A stretch of DNA of 64,000 bases from Neobacillus cucumis. Lineage in GTDB: Bacteria > Bacillota > Bacilli > Bacillales_B > DSM-18226. Below are positions 34,063 to 41,983 of the stretch, piece by piece. The translations under genes were made by a program, and so were the position numbers. The DNA lies in the NCBI RefSeq assembly GCF_023715505.1, contig NZ_JAMBOH010000009.1, positions 149,861 through 213,860 of the forward strand, given 5' to 3'. The notes below the pieces were generated by a model. It searched no databases. It had not been told where the DNA came from and saw only the letters and a list, made by a program, of their open reading frames with translations. Positions within the stretch are counted from its first letter, which is position 1, and each line of letters begins with the position of its first letter.

Positions 34063-34239
34063 TTTTTTGTACCCTCCGTCTTTTGTTTAGGTCGAAAATA
34101 CCCCTAACGGAGAGATGTAGTCACCTTCACGCCATTAGGAGCAGAAGCGTGCTACAGGTATATCATTTTCAAATAATGGGGTCCAATACATTTTAATTCA
34201 CCTCTAATCCATCTAAATAATTTTCTAATTTTTATTATA
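34060..34239 (-). promoter_or_regulatory. Candidate translational attenuator: promoter, leader and switchable RNA stems
   Basis: Minus strand. Extended -10 promoter TTGCTATAAT (-10 at 34239-34234). Stem 1:2: TGTAGCACGC (34156-34147) with GCGTG (34132-34128) and CTACA (34120-34116). Stem X:3: CCTAATGG (34139-34132) with CCGTTAGG (34110-34103), eight pairs with one U-G. Stem 3:4: CTCCG and TTAGG (34112-34103) with CCTAA (34091-34087) and CGGAG (34078-34074), which includes the transporter Shine-Dalgarno. X:3 and 3:4 exclude each other. The leader stop codon lies in X. Confidence 0.7.
34135..34191 (-). CDS. Leader peptide, 18 aa, upstream of the EamA transporter
   Basis: ATG at 34191 follows GAGGTG with normal spacing. 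The product is MYWTPLFENDIPVARFCS. Codons 12-14 lie in stem 1 and the TAA lies in segment X of the attenuator. A ribosome held within the last third would open stem 1:2 and free X to pair with 3, exposing the transporter start. A ribosome that terminates normally would cover X. No known arrest motif is obvious; an inducer that stalls ribosomes, or shortage of an amino acid coded here, are both possible. Confidence 0.6.
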   Translation of the reverse strand: MYWTPLFENDIPVARFCS

Positions 34240-34468
34240 GCAACTTTATTCAGCCTGTGTGTTAAGAAATTATTATAAGTAGAATGTGAAGTGCACTTAA
34301 AGTAAGGGTGCGTTAGCAATAAAAAAACCATCTATCGATTTTTCACTATTAACATCAGTAAAGGAATTTCTAATTTTATTAACGGAACGAGCAGTTATCG
34401 ATAATTCTTGGTTGAATCTTCGATAAATTTGTATAATATTTTTGTGAGTTATTAACTGCGAGAGGTCG

Positions 34469-34836
34469 ATGAGAGAGATGAAAATTAAAAAAATCGTGAA
34501 TAGGATTTTTGTGAACAACCTAGATGAAGCTATCCATTTTTACGAAGGACTGTTTCAGACCAAAGCAACAAGATTCAACTATTGGGATAAAAAATTGGAC
34601 ATTGCCGCTTTAGGAGACTTTTTACTAGTTAGTGGGACTGATGAAGATTTAGCAAATATACGAGATTCACTATCTGTTTCTTGATAGATGATATTCACGC
34701 TTATAAGACTTGGCTGTTGGATAATGGGACCGTAATACGTCAAGATATTACGAAAGACTTTTCAGGCTACAACATGATTGTACAACAACCAGATGGTACG
34801 GTGGTTGAATATGTGGAACATAATTTTAGTTACTAA
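34469..34836 (+). pseudogene. VOC-family (glyoxalase/dioxygenase-like) gene with one frameshift
   Basis: Frame 1 (34469-34684) reads KKIVNRIFVNNLDEAIHFYEGLFQTKATRFNYWDKKLDIAALGDFLLVSG; after one missing base near 34678 another frame continues DDIHAYKTWLLDNGTVIR ... GYNMIVQQPDGTVVEYVEH. Together about 122 aa with the beta-alpha-beta-beta-beta VOC fold and the terminal Glu of VVEYVEH as possible metal ligand. Broken by a one-base loss in a T run, or a sequencing error. Confidence 0.75.
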
Positions 34837-34962
34837 GTAAAGAGCAAATAATAAACTAAGTTGGGCGAATACATAAAAATGCTTCACAGAGTATGATGAC
34901 CATGTGCAACAGACCTTGAGAGTGCCGCAAAAAGAATGATTGTGAAGAAATGTATTTTAATT

Positions 34963-35035
34963 AACGGGTGCATAACTTAAAGATCCGGCTTTAGTTTCTG
35001 CCGGATCTTTTTCTTCAGCTAATGGCAGGTAAGTA
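34963..35035 (+). repeat. Dispersed GGGTGCA...AGCTAA element, copy 1, with terminator core
   Basis: ACGGGTGCATAACTTAAAG box, AAGATCCGGC/GCCGGATCTTTTTC hairpin (34980-35013), then CAGCTAATGGCAGGTAAG box. The same two boxes around a different hairpin recur at 39290, 42895, 43482, 46225, 46705 and 56300. Confidence 0.65.
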
Positions 35036-35116
35036 GAAAAAATTTAAAAACAAACAAAAAGAGTTACTTCCAATAGCAAACCTTTTAAATCAACTCCTGG
35101 GAAAATGTTTTATTTC

Positions 35117-35737
35117 TTATAATTGAGAGATCGCCTGTTGTGTTGACCATGTAGCACTGCTGAATGCCTGATAATTTGTTACAGCTGCTTGAAAATCCTT
35201 CTCACTTATGGTGGCAGTGGCATCATAAACAACAGCTGTTTGGAATCCATTTTCGATTAAGTCTCTCATATGCGATTCTACACAAATGTTTGATAGGACG
35301 CCTGCCAGAATGACCTTTTCTTTCCTGTGCTGACGTAATTGGTAAACAAGATCATTTGTCTGTGGACTGGCAATCTTATGGGCGGTCGCAATGACTGTTT
35401 GGTTAGCTAAAATATATGGCTTAAGGGAAGGAACCCAGTCGGCTCCTACAGAAGTATAGTCATTTTGTTTTTGATATACTCGAAGATTTAATAACATTTC
35501 TTGTTCAGCTCCGGTAAATTGCCAACTATAATCATGGGGATATATATAATGGGGTGATATAAAAAGTTGATATCCTTTATTCATGGCTGTACTTATTAGA
35601 ATTTCAAGGTTACCTAGTGTGTTGTAATGTTTAATAATTTTTTTTGTTAAATGGTACCCTTTACCTCCGGGGGACAGATAGTCATTTTGTGGGTCCGTTA
35701 TTACAATTGCTGTATTAGCGGGATTAGGTTTAAACAT
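35117..35737 (-). CDS. Isochorismatase-family cysteine hydrolase
   Basis: 206 aa. NTAIVITDPQNDYLSPGGKG holds the catalytic Asp, and LAGVLSNICVESHMRDLIENGF the nucleophilic Cys with its typical cis-peptide neighbour. HKIASPQTNDL marks the expected Lys region, though the order differs slightly from nicotinamidases. Family enzymes hydrolyse isochorismate, nicotinamide, ureas or similar. M at 35737 is used because GGAGGAAA lies just upstream; 30 extra codons further upstream look non-coding. No partner gene is near. Confidence 0.82.
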   Translation of the reverse strand: MFKPNPANTAIVITDPQNDYLSPGGKGYHLTKKIIKHYNTLGNLEILISTAMNKGYQLFISPHYIYPHDYSWQFTGAEQEMLLNLRVYQKQNDYTSVGADWVPSLKPYILANQTVIATAHKIASPQTNDLVYQLRQHRKEKVILAGVLSNICVESHMRDLIENGFQTAVVYDATATISEKDFQAAVTNYQAFSSATWSTQQAISQL

Positions 35738-35989
35738 TATTTTCCTCCAATTCACATAAATAAGTATCCTGTAATTTAATTCAATTTTTGTTCTTTGATG
35801 AATATATATTGATGGGTGCTTGGACACATTCTGTTTTAATGGAGCTAGGGTATAAATGTGTTCTCCTTTTAAAGATCAATTCAGGCGTAACCTAAAGTCC
35901 GCATATATATGCATTAGAAAGGGTAATACTTGTTTAACTACCGAGTGGGAATGTTCAATTAGAGGAATCTTTATTCTTATTCCGCAAAG

Positions 35990-36125
35990 GGCAGGATCGT
36001 TGAAGAAATGGGTAGTAAATTGATATAAATCGTAATAGGTTTCGGTGGGGAATACGAACCCGGCGGAGAGCGAGGCTATCTTGAACGCTTATCAAATTAC
36101 TGTAGAAAATGCAACAGCGGAAAAA
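35990..36125 (+). repeat. Duplicated ~130-bp segment, copy A
   Basis: GTTGAAGAAATGGGT ... CGTAATAGGTTTCGGTGG ... AAATGCAACAGCGG matches 37575-37705 at roughly 85 percent by eye. In one frame both copies read VSV--TN-AE-E-ILN-YQI-V-NATA, so the source was probably the 3' part of a coding region. Copy A ends at a terminator (36138-36176). Confidence 0.65.
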
Positions 36126-36137
36126 TTGTGATAATTT

Positions 36138-36176
36138 AAAAAAGCGTACATTCATTTGGAATGTATGCTTTTTTTG
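36138..36176. terminator. Bidirectional terminator
   Basis: AAAAAGCGTACATTC/GAATGTATGCTTTTTTT hairpin between the repeat copy A and the DUF2512 gene. Confidence 0.85.
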
Positions 36177-36180
36177 ACTA

Positions 36181-36663
36181 TTATTGTTTATTTTGATTCT
36201 CCTGAGACTTGTCCTGTTGAGCGCTTCTTACATCCTGTTTAACAGGAGTTAATTCAGAAGACGCTTCTGTTTGAAATTGTGGTCTTGCAGTTTGCATGGT
36301 TTGTTGCTGATTGGAAGCCTGTTTGCCAGGTTCTCTTCCTAATAAGCGATGGAAGAAGATTTCGAAAGCTGTGATGGCTATCGAGCCAATAAGTGAAGCG
36401 GATAACACGTCATCCTCAATGGTCATATTATCGATCATTAGGTAGAGAATTACAAACGCTAAAGCAAAATCAGCAATAGTTGCCACTGTGTTATTGGTAA
36501 CCCGTAAAATAAATAAGTCACCCACTACATAACTAACAATAGCTAATACCGCTGAAATTCCTAGGATATCAGAAGCACCCAAATTGTAGCCCAACGCATC
36601 GATAATACCCAGAACAACCACAGGTGCAATAAACTTCATGACAATTCTTAAAATATGCCCCAT
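36181..36663 (-). CDS. DUF2512 (YndM-like) membrane protein
   Basis: 160 aa. Four membrane helices in the first 110 residues (MKFIAPVVVLGIIDALGY, ILGISAVLAIVSYVVGDLFIL, TIADFALAFVILYLMI, ASLIGSIAITAFEIFFHRLL), then a polar, Gln/Ser-rich cytoplasmic or external tail (SNQQQTMQTARPQ). This is the layout of DUF2512/YndM proteins of spore formers; function unknown. Strong AGGAGG ribosome binding site. Confidence 0.8.
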   Translation of the reverse strand: MGHILRIVMKFIAPVVVLGIIDALGYNLGASDILGISAVLAIVSYVVGDLFILRVTNNTVATIADFALAFVILYLMIDNMTIEDDVLSASLIGSIAITAFEIFFHRLLGREPGKQASNQQQTMQTARPQFQTEASSELTPVKQDVRSAQQDKSQENQNKQ

Positions 36664-37155
36664 TTCTTACACCTCCTATGTATATTTTTCGTTAATCGCT
36701 TTTTAGATATACATTGAGATAAAAGGAGGTTTCAGGAGGCTAAATTGGATGCTAACTGAAAGTTATAATAGGTGTGTGATTGTCTAAGTGGCGGTCATTT
36801 TTTTATTGTTGTACTAAGTACGTAAAGGGATCACGTTTGCCGCCATATTGTTTACGTAAATTCAACTAATTGCGGGGTTTTTGCGGGAGCAAGCTAGAAT
36901 GTTGGCAGTGGCACTTAGAGATGCTATTGCACACGGTACATTTCAGGAAATTGATACCGTGGCAGCAAGTTTTGGAATGTCTAGATTTATGGAAAATGAC
37001 ACTCTTCGAATGTTATTGTGGCGTGATGAAATAAGTTTATATACTGCTAAATTCAAGGGGTGTAAAAAGTTAATTAATTATTTTATCAATCGGTATAGGG
37101 GAAATTTGTTTTGATGTAGAAATAACTAACAGGTGACAGAATTAAGGAGGACAAT

Positions 37156-37461
37156 ATGAACAAATTTAGTTTGTTTGGCAAGTTTATCGTACAAGAAGGC
37201 GAACGTGACACAATGGTAAATATTTTGATGGAAGCAGCAGAATTAATGAAGAATCTGGATGAATGCGAGATATATCTAGTAAATATTTCTGAAAACGAGC
37301 CAAATTGTGTTTATGTTTATGAAGTGTGGAGTAATGAAAATGCTCATCAAGCCTCTCTAACTCTTGAAGTTACACAAACATTAATCAAAAGGGCAAAACC
37401 AATCATTACTGGAATGGAGAGAATCATGACCCTACAAACAAGGGGCGGAAAGGGCATTTAG
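37156..37461 (+). CDS. ABM-domain monooxygenase-like protein, 101 aa
   Basis: Ferredoxin-like ABM fold: LFGKFIVQEGERDTMVNILMEAAELMKNLDECEIYLVNI, then VYVYEVWSNENAHQASLTLE with the conserved aromatic E-W pattern, then VTQTLIKRAKPIITGMERI. AAGGAGG is 6 nt before the ATG. Such small proteins often act on quinones or other aromatic electrophiles. It lies in a region otherwise full of remnants but looks intact. Confidence 0.7.
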   Translation: MNKFSLFGKFIVQEGERDTMVNILMEAAELMKNLDECEIYLVNISENEPNCVYVYEVWSNENAHQASLTLEVTQTLIKRAKPIITGMERIMTLQTRGGKGI

Positions 37462-37574
37462 CAGGCGGAGAAGCAAACGATATTAAAATTATTATTAAAT
37501 CAGGACAGAGACTGAGAAAATTATGATTTAGATTGACAGTTTTTTCATTTTTTTGCTTCTTCCACGAACTGGTG

Positions 37575-37705
37575 GAATAGTTGAAGAAATGGGTGATAAA
37601 TTGATATGTATCGTAATAGGTTTCGGTGGAAATTACGAACCTAGCGGAGAGAGAGACCATCTTGAACGTATATCAAATTGCCGTAGCAAATGCAACAGCG
37701 GGGGC
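37575..37705 (+). repeat. Duplicated ~130-bp segment, copy B
   Basis: See copy A at 35990-36125. Copy B is preceded by CTTCCACGAACTGGTGGAATAGTTGAAG, a box related to the dispersed repeat, and runs directly into a YolD-like remnant. Confidence 0.65.
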
Positions 37706-38041
37706 GATAGGAGAGCGCGGTAAACAGAAAAAATGGCAGTTTGCGTTTGGGATGGCGGAATTGATTAAGGCTCACGAGATCATTGGATCAACTAGGAACG
37801 TATGAAAAAGCCAATCATTGATGTATACGTGAAGGAAGAGTTTGACCTACTTATCTGTCATGCGAAGGAGTATAACCTACCGGAAAAGATACCGATATGG
37901 TCTGACGGTTTTATACCCGAAATAACTGGTCGCATCCAATACTTAGATCCAATATCGCACCAACTAAGGATTGAACTTCAAGGAGGGGAGTTTCGAAGGA
38001 TTGATTTCGGGGATGTTATAGAATTGTCTGTTGTTGATTAA
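37706..38041 (+). pseudogene. YolD-like gene, split
   Basis: The N-terminal part GERGKQKKWQFAFGMAELIKAH is in one frame. The rest, MKKPIIDVYVKEEFDLLICHAKEYNLPEKIPIWSDGFIPEITGRIQYLDP through GDVIELSVVD, is in another from 37802. Between them a frameshift and a TAG interrupt what would be HWINQERMKKP. YolD proteins are small partners of Y-family DNA polymerases (UvrX/YqjW); no polymerase gene is here. The 79-codon second part could still be made from ATG 37802, but has no good ribosome binding site. Confidence 0.65.
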
Positions 38042-38205
38042 ATGTCGTTCGAATTTCTAAATTTATTTATCGCCTTCTTCAGTTAACTACCAAATAGTGG
38101 AGGGAGGAAATGGATAAGGCCTATATTAGGAAGAGGATATAACACATAAATTTTACAGCTTTGTAAATGATACCAAATAGAATAGTTTTGGAGGGAACAT
38201 ATTAC

Positions 38206-39234
38206 ATGCTCGAATCTATAAACGATGAAACTCCACATCACGTAAGATTAACTGCCCCCGAAATCGCAAACATTTGGTCACAGTATCAGAATGACTCAAT
38301 GGCAATATGCATGTATAAATATATGATTAATATTGTAGAGGATGTATCTATTCGTCCAATATTGGAATGTACATTGAGATTAGCTGAGGAACACATTACC
38401 ATAATAAGGGATTTTCTTATTCAAGAAAAATTTCCTATTCCTCACGGTTTCACTGATGATGATGTGGATTTATCGGCTCCTCGCTTGTATTCAGATGAAT
38501 TTTTTTTATGTTATACCTACATAATGAGTATCAATGGTTTGGCTGGATATGCGGCTGCTTTATCAACAAATATGCGCAGGGACATACGAGATTATTTTGT
38601 CAAATGCCAAAATGATACGATGGAACTTTTCAACAAATCATTAGATTTATTATTGGAGAAAGGTATAGTATCCAGACCACCATTCATTAATCCCCCAGAC
38701 AAGTATGAGTTTATTGAAAAGCATAATTTTATTGAAGGTGTGTTTGGAGGAAAAAGACCGTTAAATTGTATTGAGATAAGTAATTTATATTGGTATTTGA
38801 GAAAAATTCAGTTAAGTAAATCACTTACTATGGGATTTTCTCAAGTTGCTAAATCTCAAGAAGCAAAACTCTATTTATGGCGTGGTGTCGAAATTTATAA
38901 TAAACACATTGAAATATTTGAATCAATTATGTCCCAAGACCATCTTCCAAAACCAAAATCGGAGGAAGCGGAAGTAACGAGTTCAACAACAGCACCTTTT
39001 TCTGACCGTCTTATGATGTATCATAAATGCATCTTAGGTTCCACAACCATAGGTTCGTACGGTTCAGGTATCGGTACATGCCAACGTATAGACTTGGGGA
39101 TACATTTTGCAAGGCTTATTTCCGAAATGGCACAGTACATGGAAGATGGGTTAAATATTATGATTAAAAACAAATGGGCTGAACAGGCACCTTTGACAGA
39201 TGACAGAGAAAACCTATCAACTAGGAAAAATTAA
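38206..39234 (+). CDS. DUF3231 family protein (two four-helix repeats)
   Basis: 342 aa, nearly all helical. Two homologous halves: LTAPEIANIWSQYQNDSMAICMYKYMINIVED with LRLAEEHITIIRDFL, and LNCIEISNLYWYLRKIQLSKSLTMGFSQVAKS with LWRGVEIYNKHIEIF. This is the ferritin-like doubled arrangement of DUF3231, found in many spore formers. Role unknown. ATG 38206 (GGAGGG upstream) is preferred over ATG 38167. The HxxxE pattern of ferritins is only partly present. Confidence 0.78.
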   Translation: MLESINDETPHHVRLTAPEIANIWSQYQNDSMAICMYKYMINIVEDVSIRPILECTLRLAEEHITIIRDFLIQEKFPIPHGFTDDDVDLSAPRLYSDEFFLCYTYIMSINGLAGYAAALSTNMRRDIRDYFVKCQNDTMELFNKSLDLLLEKGIVSRPPFINPPDKYEFIEKHNFIEGVFGGKRPLNCIEISNLYWYLRKIQLSKSLTMGFSQVAKSQEAKLYLWRGVEIYNKHIEIFESIMSQDHLPKPKSEEAEVTSSTTAPFSDRLMMYHKCILGSTTIGSYGSGIGTCQRIDLGIHFARLISEMAQYMEDGLNIMIKNKWAEQAPLTDDRENLSTRKN

Positions 39235-39284
39235 TGAATGGTCCCTTTGTATAAATGTGTCTCAAACAAATATTGGTCTTCTTC

Positions 39285-39362
39285 AACTAAAGAGGGCAAG
39301 AGTTAAAGCTCCAGCTGCCATTTTGGCGGCTTTTTTTTATTGAGCTAACGGGTCATGTTAGT
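39285..39362 (+). repeat. Dispersed repeat element, copy 2
   Basis: AAAGAGGGCAAGAGTTAAAG, CAGCTGCCATTTTGGCGGCTTTTTTTT hairpin, TATTGAGCTAACGGGTCATG. Also acts as terminator of the DUF3231 gene. Confidence 0.7.
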
Positions 39363-39401
39363 TTACAAGGAATCGTGAAATAGGGGCTCCAATTGAAGCC
39401 C

Positions 39402-40853
39402 TTATTTGGCTATTGTTTTTACAATTTTTGATAAGCGTTTAAGACCATCCTCTATATGTGGAAGAGGAGCAAATGAATAGGAAATTCGAAGATATTGTTC
39501 AGCTTGATGATCGTAAACATTTCCTGGATTCAGTAATATTCCTTCTGTAAGCGCAATTTCAAATAATTTTCTCATAGAGAGTGATGGTAACAAACGCAAC
39601 CAAATATAAAATCCTCCAGTTGGTTTATCCCAAACTGCAATATCAGAAAAATACTTGTTCAAAGTATCTAAAGTAAAATCTCGTCGAGTTTTCATTTGTT
39701 TTCTTACTTCATGAAGATGTTCATTGTAAAGTCCACTGGAAAACCATTCTACTGCTGCCCATTGTGATATAGAACTAGACCCATAATCAGTTTGCATTTT
39801 AATATCTGCTAAGTGCTCAACTACTGGTTCTGGACCCACAATCCATCCAATACGAAGTCCAGGACTTAAAGATTTAGATAAACTTCCCAAATAAAGGACA
39901 AGTCCATGTTTGTCAAAAGCCTTAATTGGTTTTGGAGGATTTTCATCGAACCATAATTCTCGGTAAACATCATCTTCAATCAAAGGTAGTTGTTCTTGTT
40001 GACAAGTATCTAGCAATAATTTACGTCTTTCCACAGTCATTAAGGTACCAGTTGGATTATGAAAGGAAGGAATGGTATAGAGTAAAGCAGCTTTTTGTTG
40101 TTTTTTATATTGTTGAATATGATTGGCTTGAATTCCTTCTTTATCCAAAGGGATGCCCATTAAACGCATACCTGCTGACTGAAAGACATTTAAAGAGTGA
40201 AGATACGAGGGCTTTTCTGTTAATACGGTAGAACCCCTATGTAATAAACCCACACTTATAAGCTGTAGACCTTGTAATGCACCTGATACGATTAAAATGG
40301 AAGAAGGAGAAGCAGTAATCCCGATTGTCTTTAAATAGTTTGATATTTGTTCTCTTAAGGGCAGCAACCCCTTTGGTTCTTCATAGCCATAAGAAATTTC
40401 TCTATTCGACAATTGATGGAAAATTGTTTTCATTGATCTACTAGGAATAAGATTTGGCGATAATTCTCCAGTTCCTAAACGAATGATGTTCGGAGTAAAT
40501 TCAGCTTGATTTATTTCTTGAATCGTTGGCAAGTTTGGCTTGTGAGTTCCGAATTTTACATATGAATTCCAATCGGGAGGAGGGCTAGTAGCTAACAGGT
40601 TCCACGTATTGTTCACGACTCTTGTTCCACTGCCGCTTTTTCCCTCAATAAGTCCTTCAGCTATTAATTCGTCATATGCGGTTACAATGGTACTTCTATT
40701 TACTCCTAATATCTTTGCTAAAGTACGCTGGGGAGGGAGCTTATAGCCGATCGTCCACTCTCCATTGGATATTTTTTCTTTCATAAAATCAGTTATTTGT
40801 TTATGTAATGGTACTGGCGATGATTTATTTGGTTTCCAATCGGTTTTAAACAT
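39402..40853 (-). CDS. MocR/GabR-type regulator: winged HTH fused to aminotransferase
   Basis: 483 aa. GntR-type winged helix at residues 1-80 (PLHKQITDFMKEKI, YKLPPQRTLAKILGVNRSTIVTAYDEL). Then a class I aminotransferase-like domain with PLP-binding K327 in GSLSKSLSPGLRIGW. MocR proteins bind a ligand through PLP and control a neighbouring gene. The divergent LysE-type exporter gene is the obvious target. The intergenic space holds two direct TTGGTTGG repeats, typical of MocR operators. Confidence 0.88.
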   Translation of the reverse strand: MFKTDWKPNKSSPVPLHKQITDFMKEKISNGEWTIGYKLPPQRTLAKILGVNRSTIVTAYDELIAEGLIEGKSGSGTRVVNNTWNLLATSPPPDWNSYVKFGTHKPNLPTIQEINQAEFTPNIIRLGTGELSPNLIPSRSMKTIFHQLSNREISYGYEEPKGLLPLREQISNYLKTIGITASPSSILIVSGALQGLQLISVGLLHRGSTVLTEKPSYLHSLNVFQSAGMRLMGIPLDKEGIQANHIQQYKKQQKAALLYTIPSFHNPTGTLMTVERRKLLLDTCQQEQLPLIEDDVYRELWFDENPPKPIKAFDKHGLVLYLGSLSKSLSPGLRIGWIVGPEPVVEHLADIKMQTDYGSSSISQWAAVEWFSSGLYNEHLHEVRKQMKTRRDFTLDTLNKYFSDIAVWDKPTGGFYIWLRLLPSLSMRKLFEIALTEGILLNPGNVYDHQAEQYLRISYSFAPLPHIEDGLKRLSKIVKTIAK

Positions 40854-40886
40854 CTAAATGGTCCTCCTTTTTGTATATTATATTAC

Positions 40887-40918
40887 TTGGTTGGTTTGGA
40901 TTCCATCCAATTGGTTGG
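40887..40918. promoter_or_regulatory. MocR operator candidate: direct repeats TTGGTTGG
   Basis: TTGGTTGG at 40887-40894 and 40911-40918, 24 bp start to start, around ATCCAATTGG-like half sites. They lie between divergent regulator and exporter genes. Confidence 0.6.
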
Positions 40919-40986
40919 AGACAAAAACAAAATTTCGAAATAAAATAGGAACCGTTGAATAATTAATAGGAAAGAGGGAAATTAGG

Positions 40987-41604
40987 ATGTTAGAACCATT
41001 TTTTCATGGATTTATTCTTGCACTAGGACTGATTCTTCCTCTTGGTGTCCAAAATGTTTTTGTTTTTAATCAGGGGGCACTACAGCCGCGTTTTGTTTAT
41101 GCATTACCAGTCATCATAACAGCTTCTTTGTGTGATACCCTATTAATCCTGATATCTGTTTTGGGTGTTTCATTTCTTATTTTAGGTTCATTTTGGATAA
41201 AAATGATTTTAATTGGAGCAGGTTGTATTTTTTTGATCTATATGGGATGGAGCACATGGAATAGTAAGCCAAGTAATGAAAGAGAAGTACGCGGGAATAA
41301 AATTTCTTTAAAGAAACAAGTATTGTTTGCAGCATCTGTTTCCTTACTGAACCCACATGCCATCATGGATACTGTAGGTGTAATTGGTACAAGTTCATTA
41401 AGGTACCAGGGGGAAGATAAAGTTATCTTTGCTTTTGCTTGTATTTTAGTTTCATGGATTTGGTTTTTTGGACTTTCACTGATTGGGAGAATAAGTAGAA
41501 AGGTTGATAAATCTGGAAACTATTTGTTGATATTAACTAAAATATCGGCCCTAGTAATGTGGGGGGCAGCAGTCTATCTTTTGTTAACTTTATTGAGTAA
41601 ATAA
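40987..41604 (+). CDS. LysE/ArgO-family amino acid exporter
   Basis: 205 aa, six membrane helices. LysE signatures: FILALGLILPLGVQNVFVFNQGAL at the N-terminus, SLCDTLLILISVLGVSFLI, and SVSLLNPHAIMDTVGVIG with the conserved NPHA motif. These exporters release basic amino acids such as lysine or arginine. Divergent from a MocR regulator that likely senses an amino acid through PLP. GAAAGAGGGAAATTAGG lies upstream of ATG. Confidence 0.88.
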   Translation: MLEPFFHGFILALGLILPLGVQNVFVFNQGALQPRFVYALPVIITASLCDTLLILISVLGVSFLILGSFWIKMILIGAGCIFLIYMGWSTWNSKPSNEREVRGNKISLKKQVLFAASVSLLNPHAIMDTVGVIGTSSLRYQGEDKVIFAFACILVSWIWFFGLSLIGRISRKVDKSGNYLLILTKISALVMWGAAVYLLLTLLSK

Positions 41605-41721
41605 ATAAGATCAACTAGAAAAATCTGGCTAACCAAATAATACAAACGTGTGCTGGAATTCAAAAGCTATAGCAGAAGTATAATTATTTAATGTGTTGAA
41701 TAAAAATTCATTCTATGTTAA

Positions 41722-41832
41722 TATAATAATAGTTTAGATTCTTCGGAGTTTAGACCTCCTAAAATGGACTTAGCCTAGACCACTAAGTTCAACATTGACC
41801 TTTGATTTTATAAATCAAAGGTATTTTTTTGG
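41722..41832 (+). ncRNA. Candidate small RNA with intrinsic terminator
   Basis: TATAAT (41722-41727) starts a short unit. It contains a C-rich single-stranded stretch (GACCTCCTAAAA), a GGACTTAG/CTAAGTTC hairpin (41766-41790), and a strong ACCTTTGATTT/AAATCAAAGGT hairpin with T7 (41798-41829). No reading frame is convincing. The -35 (TTGAAT, 20 bp away) is poor. The CCUCC motif could pair with Shine-Dalgarno sequences. Confidence 0.4.
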
Positions 41833-41983
41833 ATATTGATATAAATTGGTCACTCATTCTACATAATTATTGATTTAAATTGGATCATATCTTTGTAAAT
41901 TTTGAAGCTAAACTAACTGGGCATTAATGGAAGAAGGACTTTTCCGATTTTTAACGAACTACCTATAATAACCTTTACAAGGA

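Noticed and set aside
34062..34200. Known riboswitch (guanidine, Mn, T-box, preQ1) upstream of the EamA gene
   Set aside because: None of the conserved core sequences of these classes could be found; the leader-peptide model explains the stems better.
36881..37114. 77-codon open frame
   Set aside because: TTG start, no ribosome binding site, no family; sits in a region of decayed fragments.
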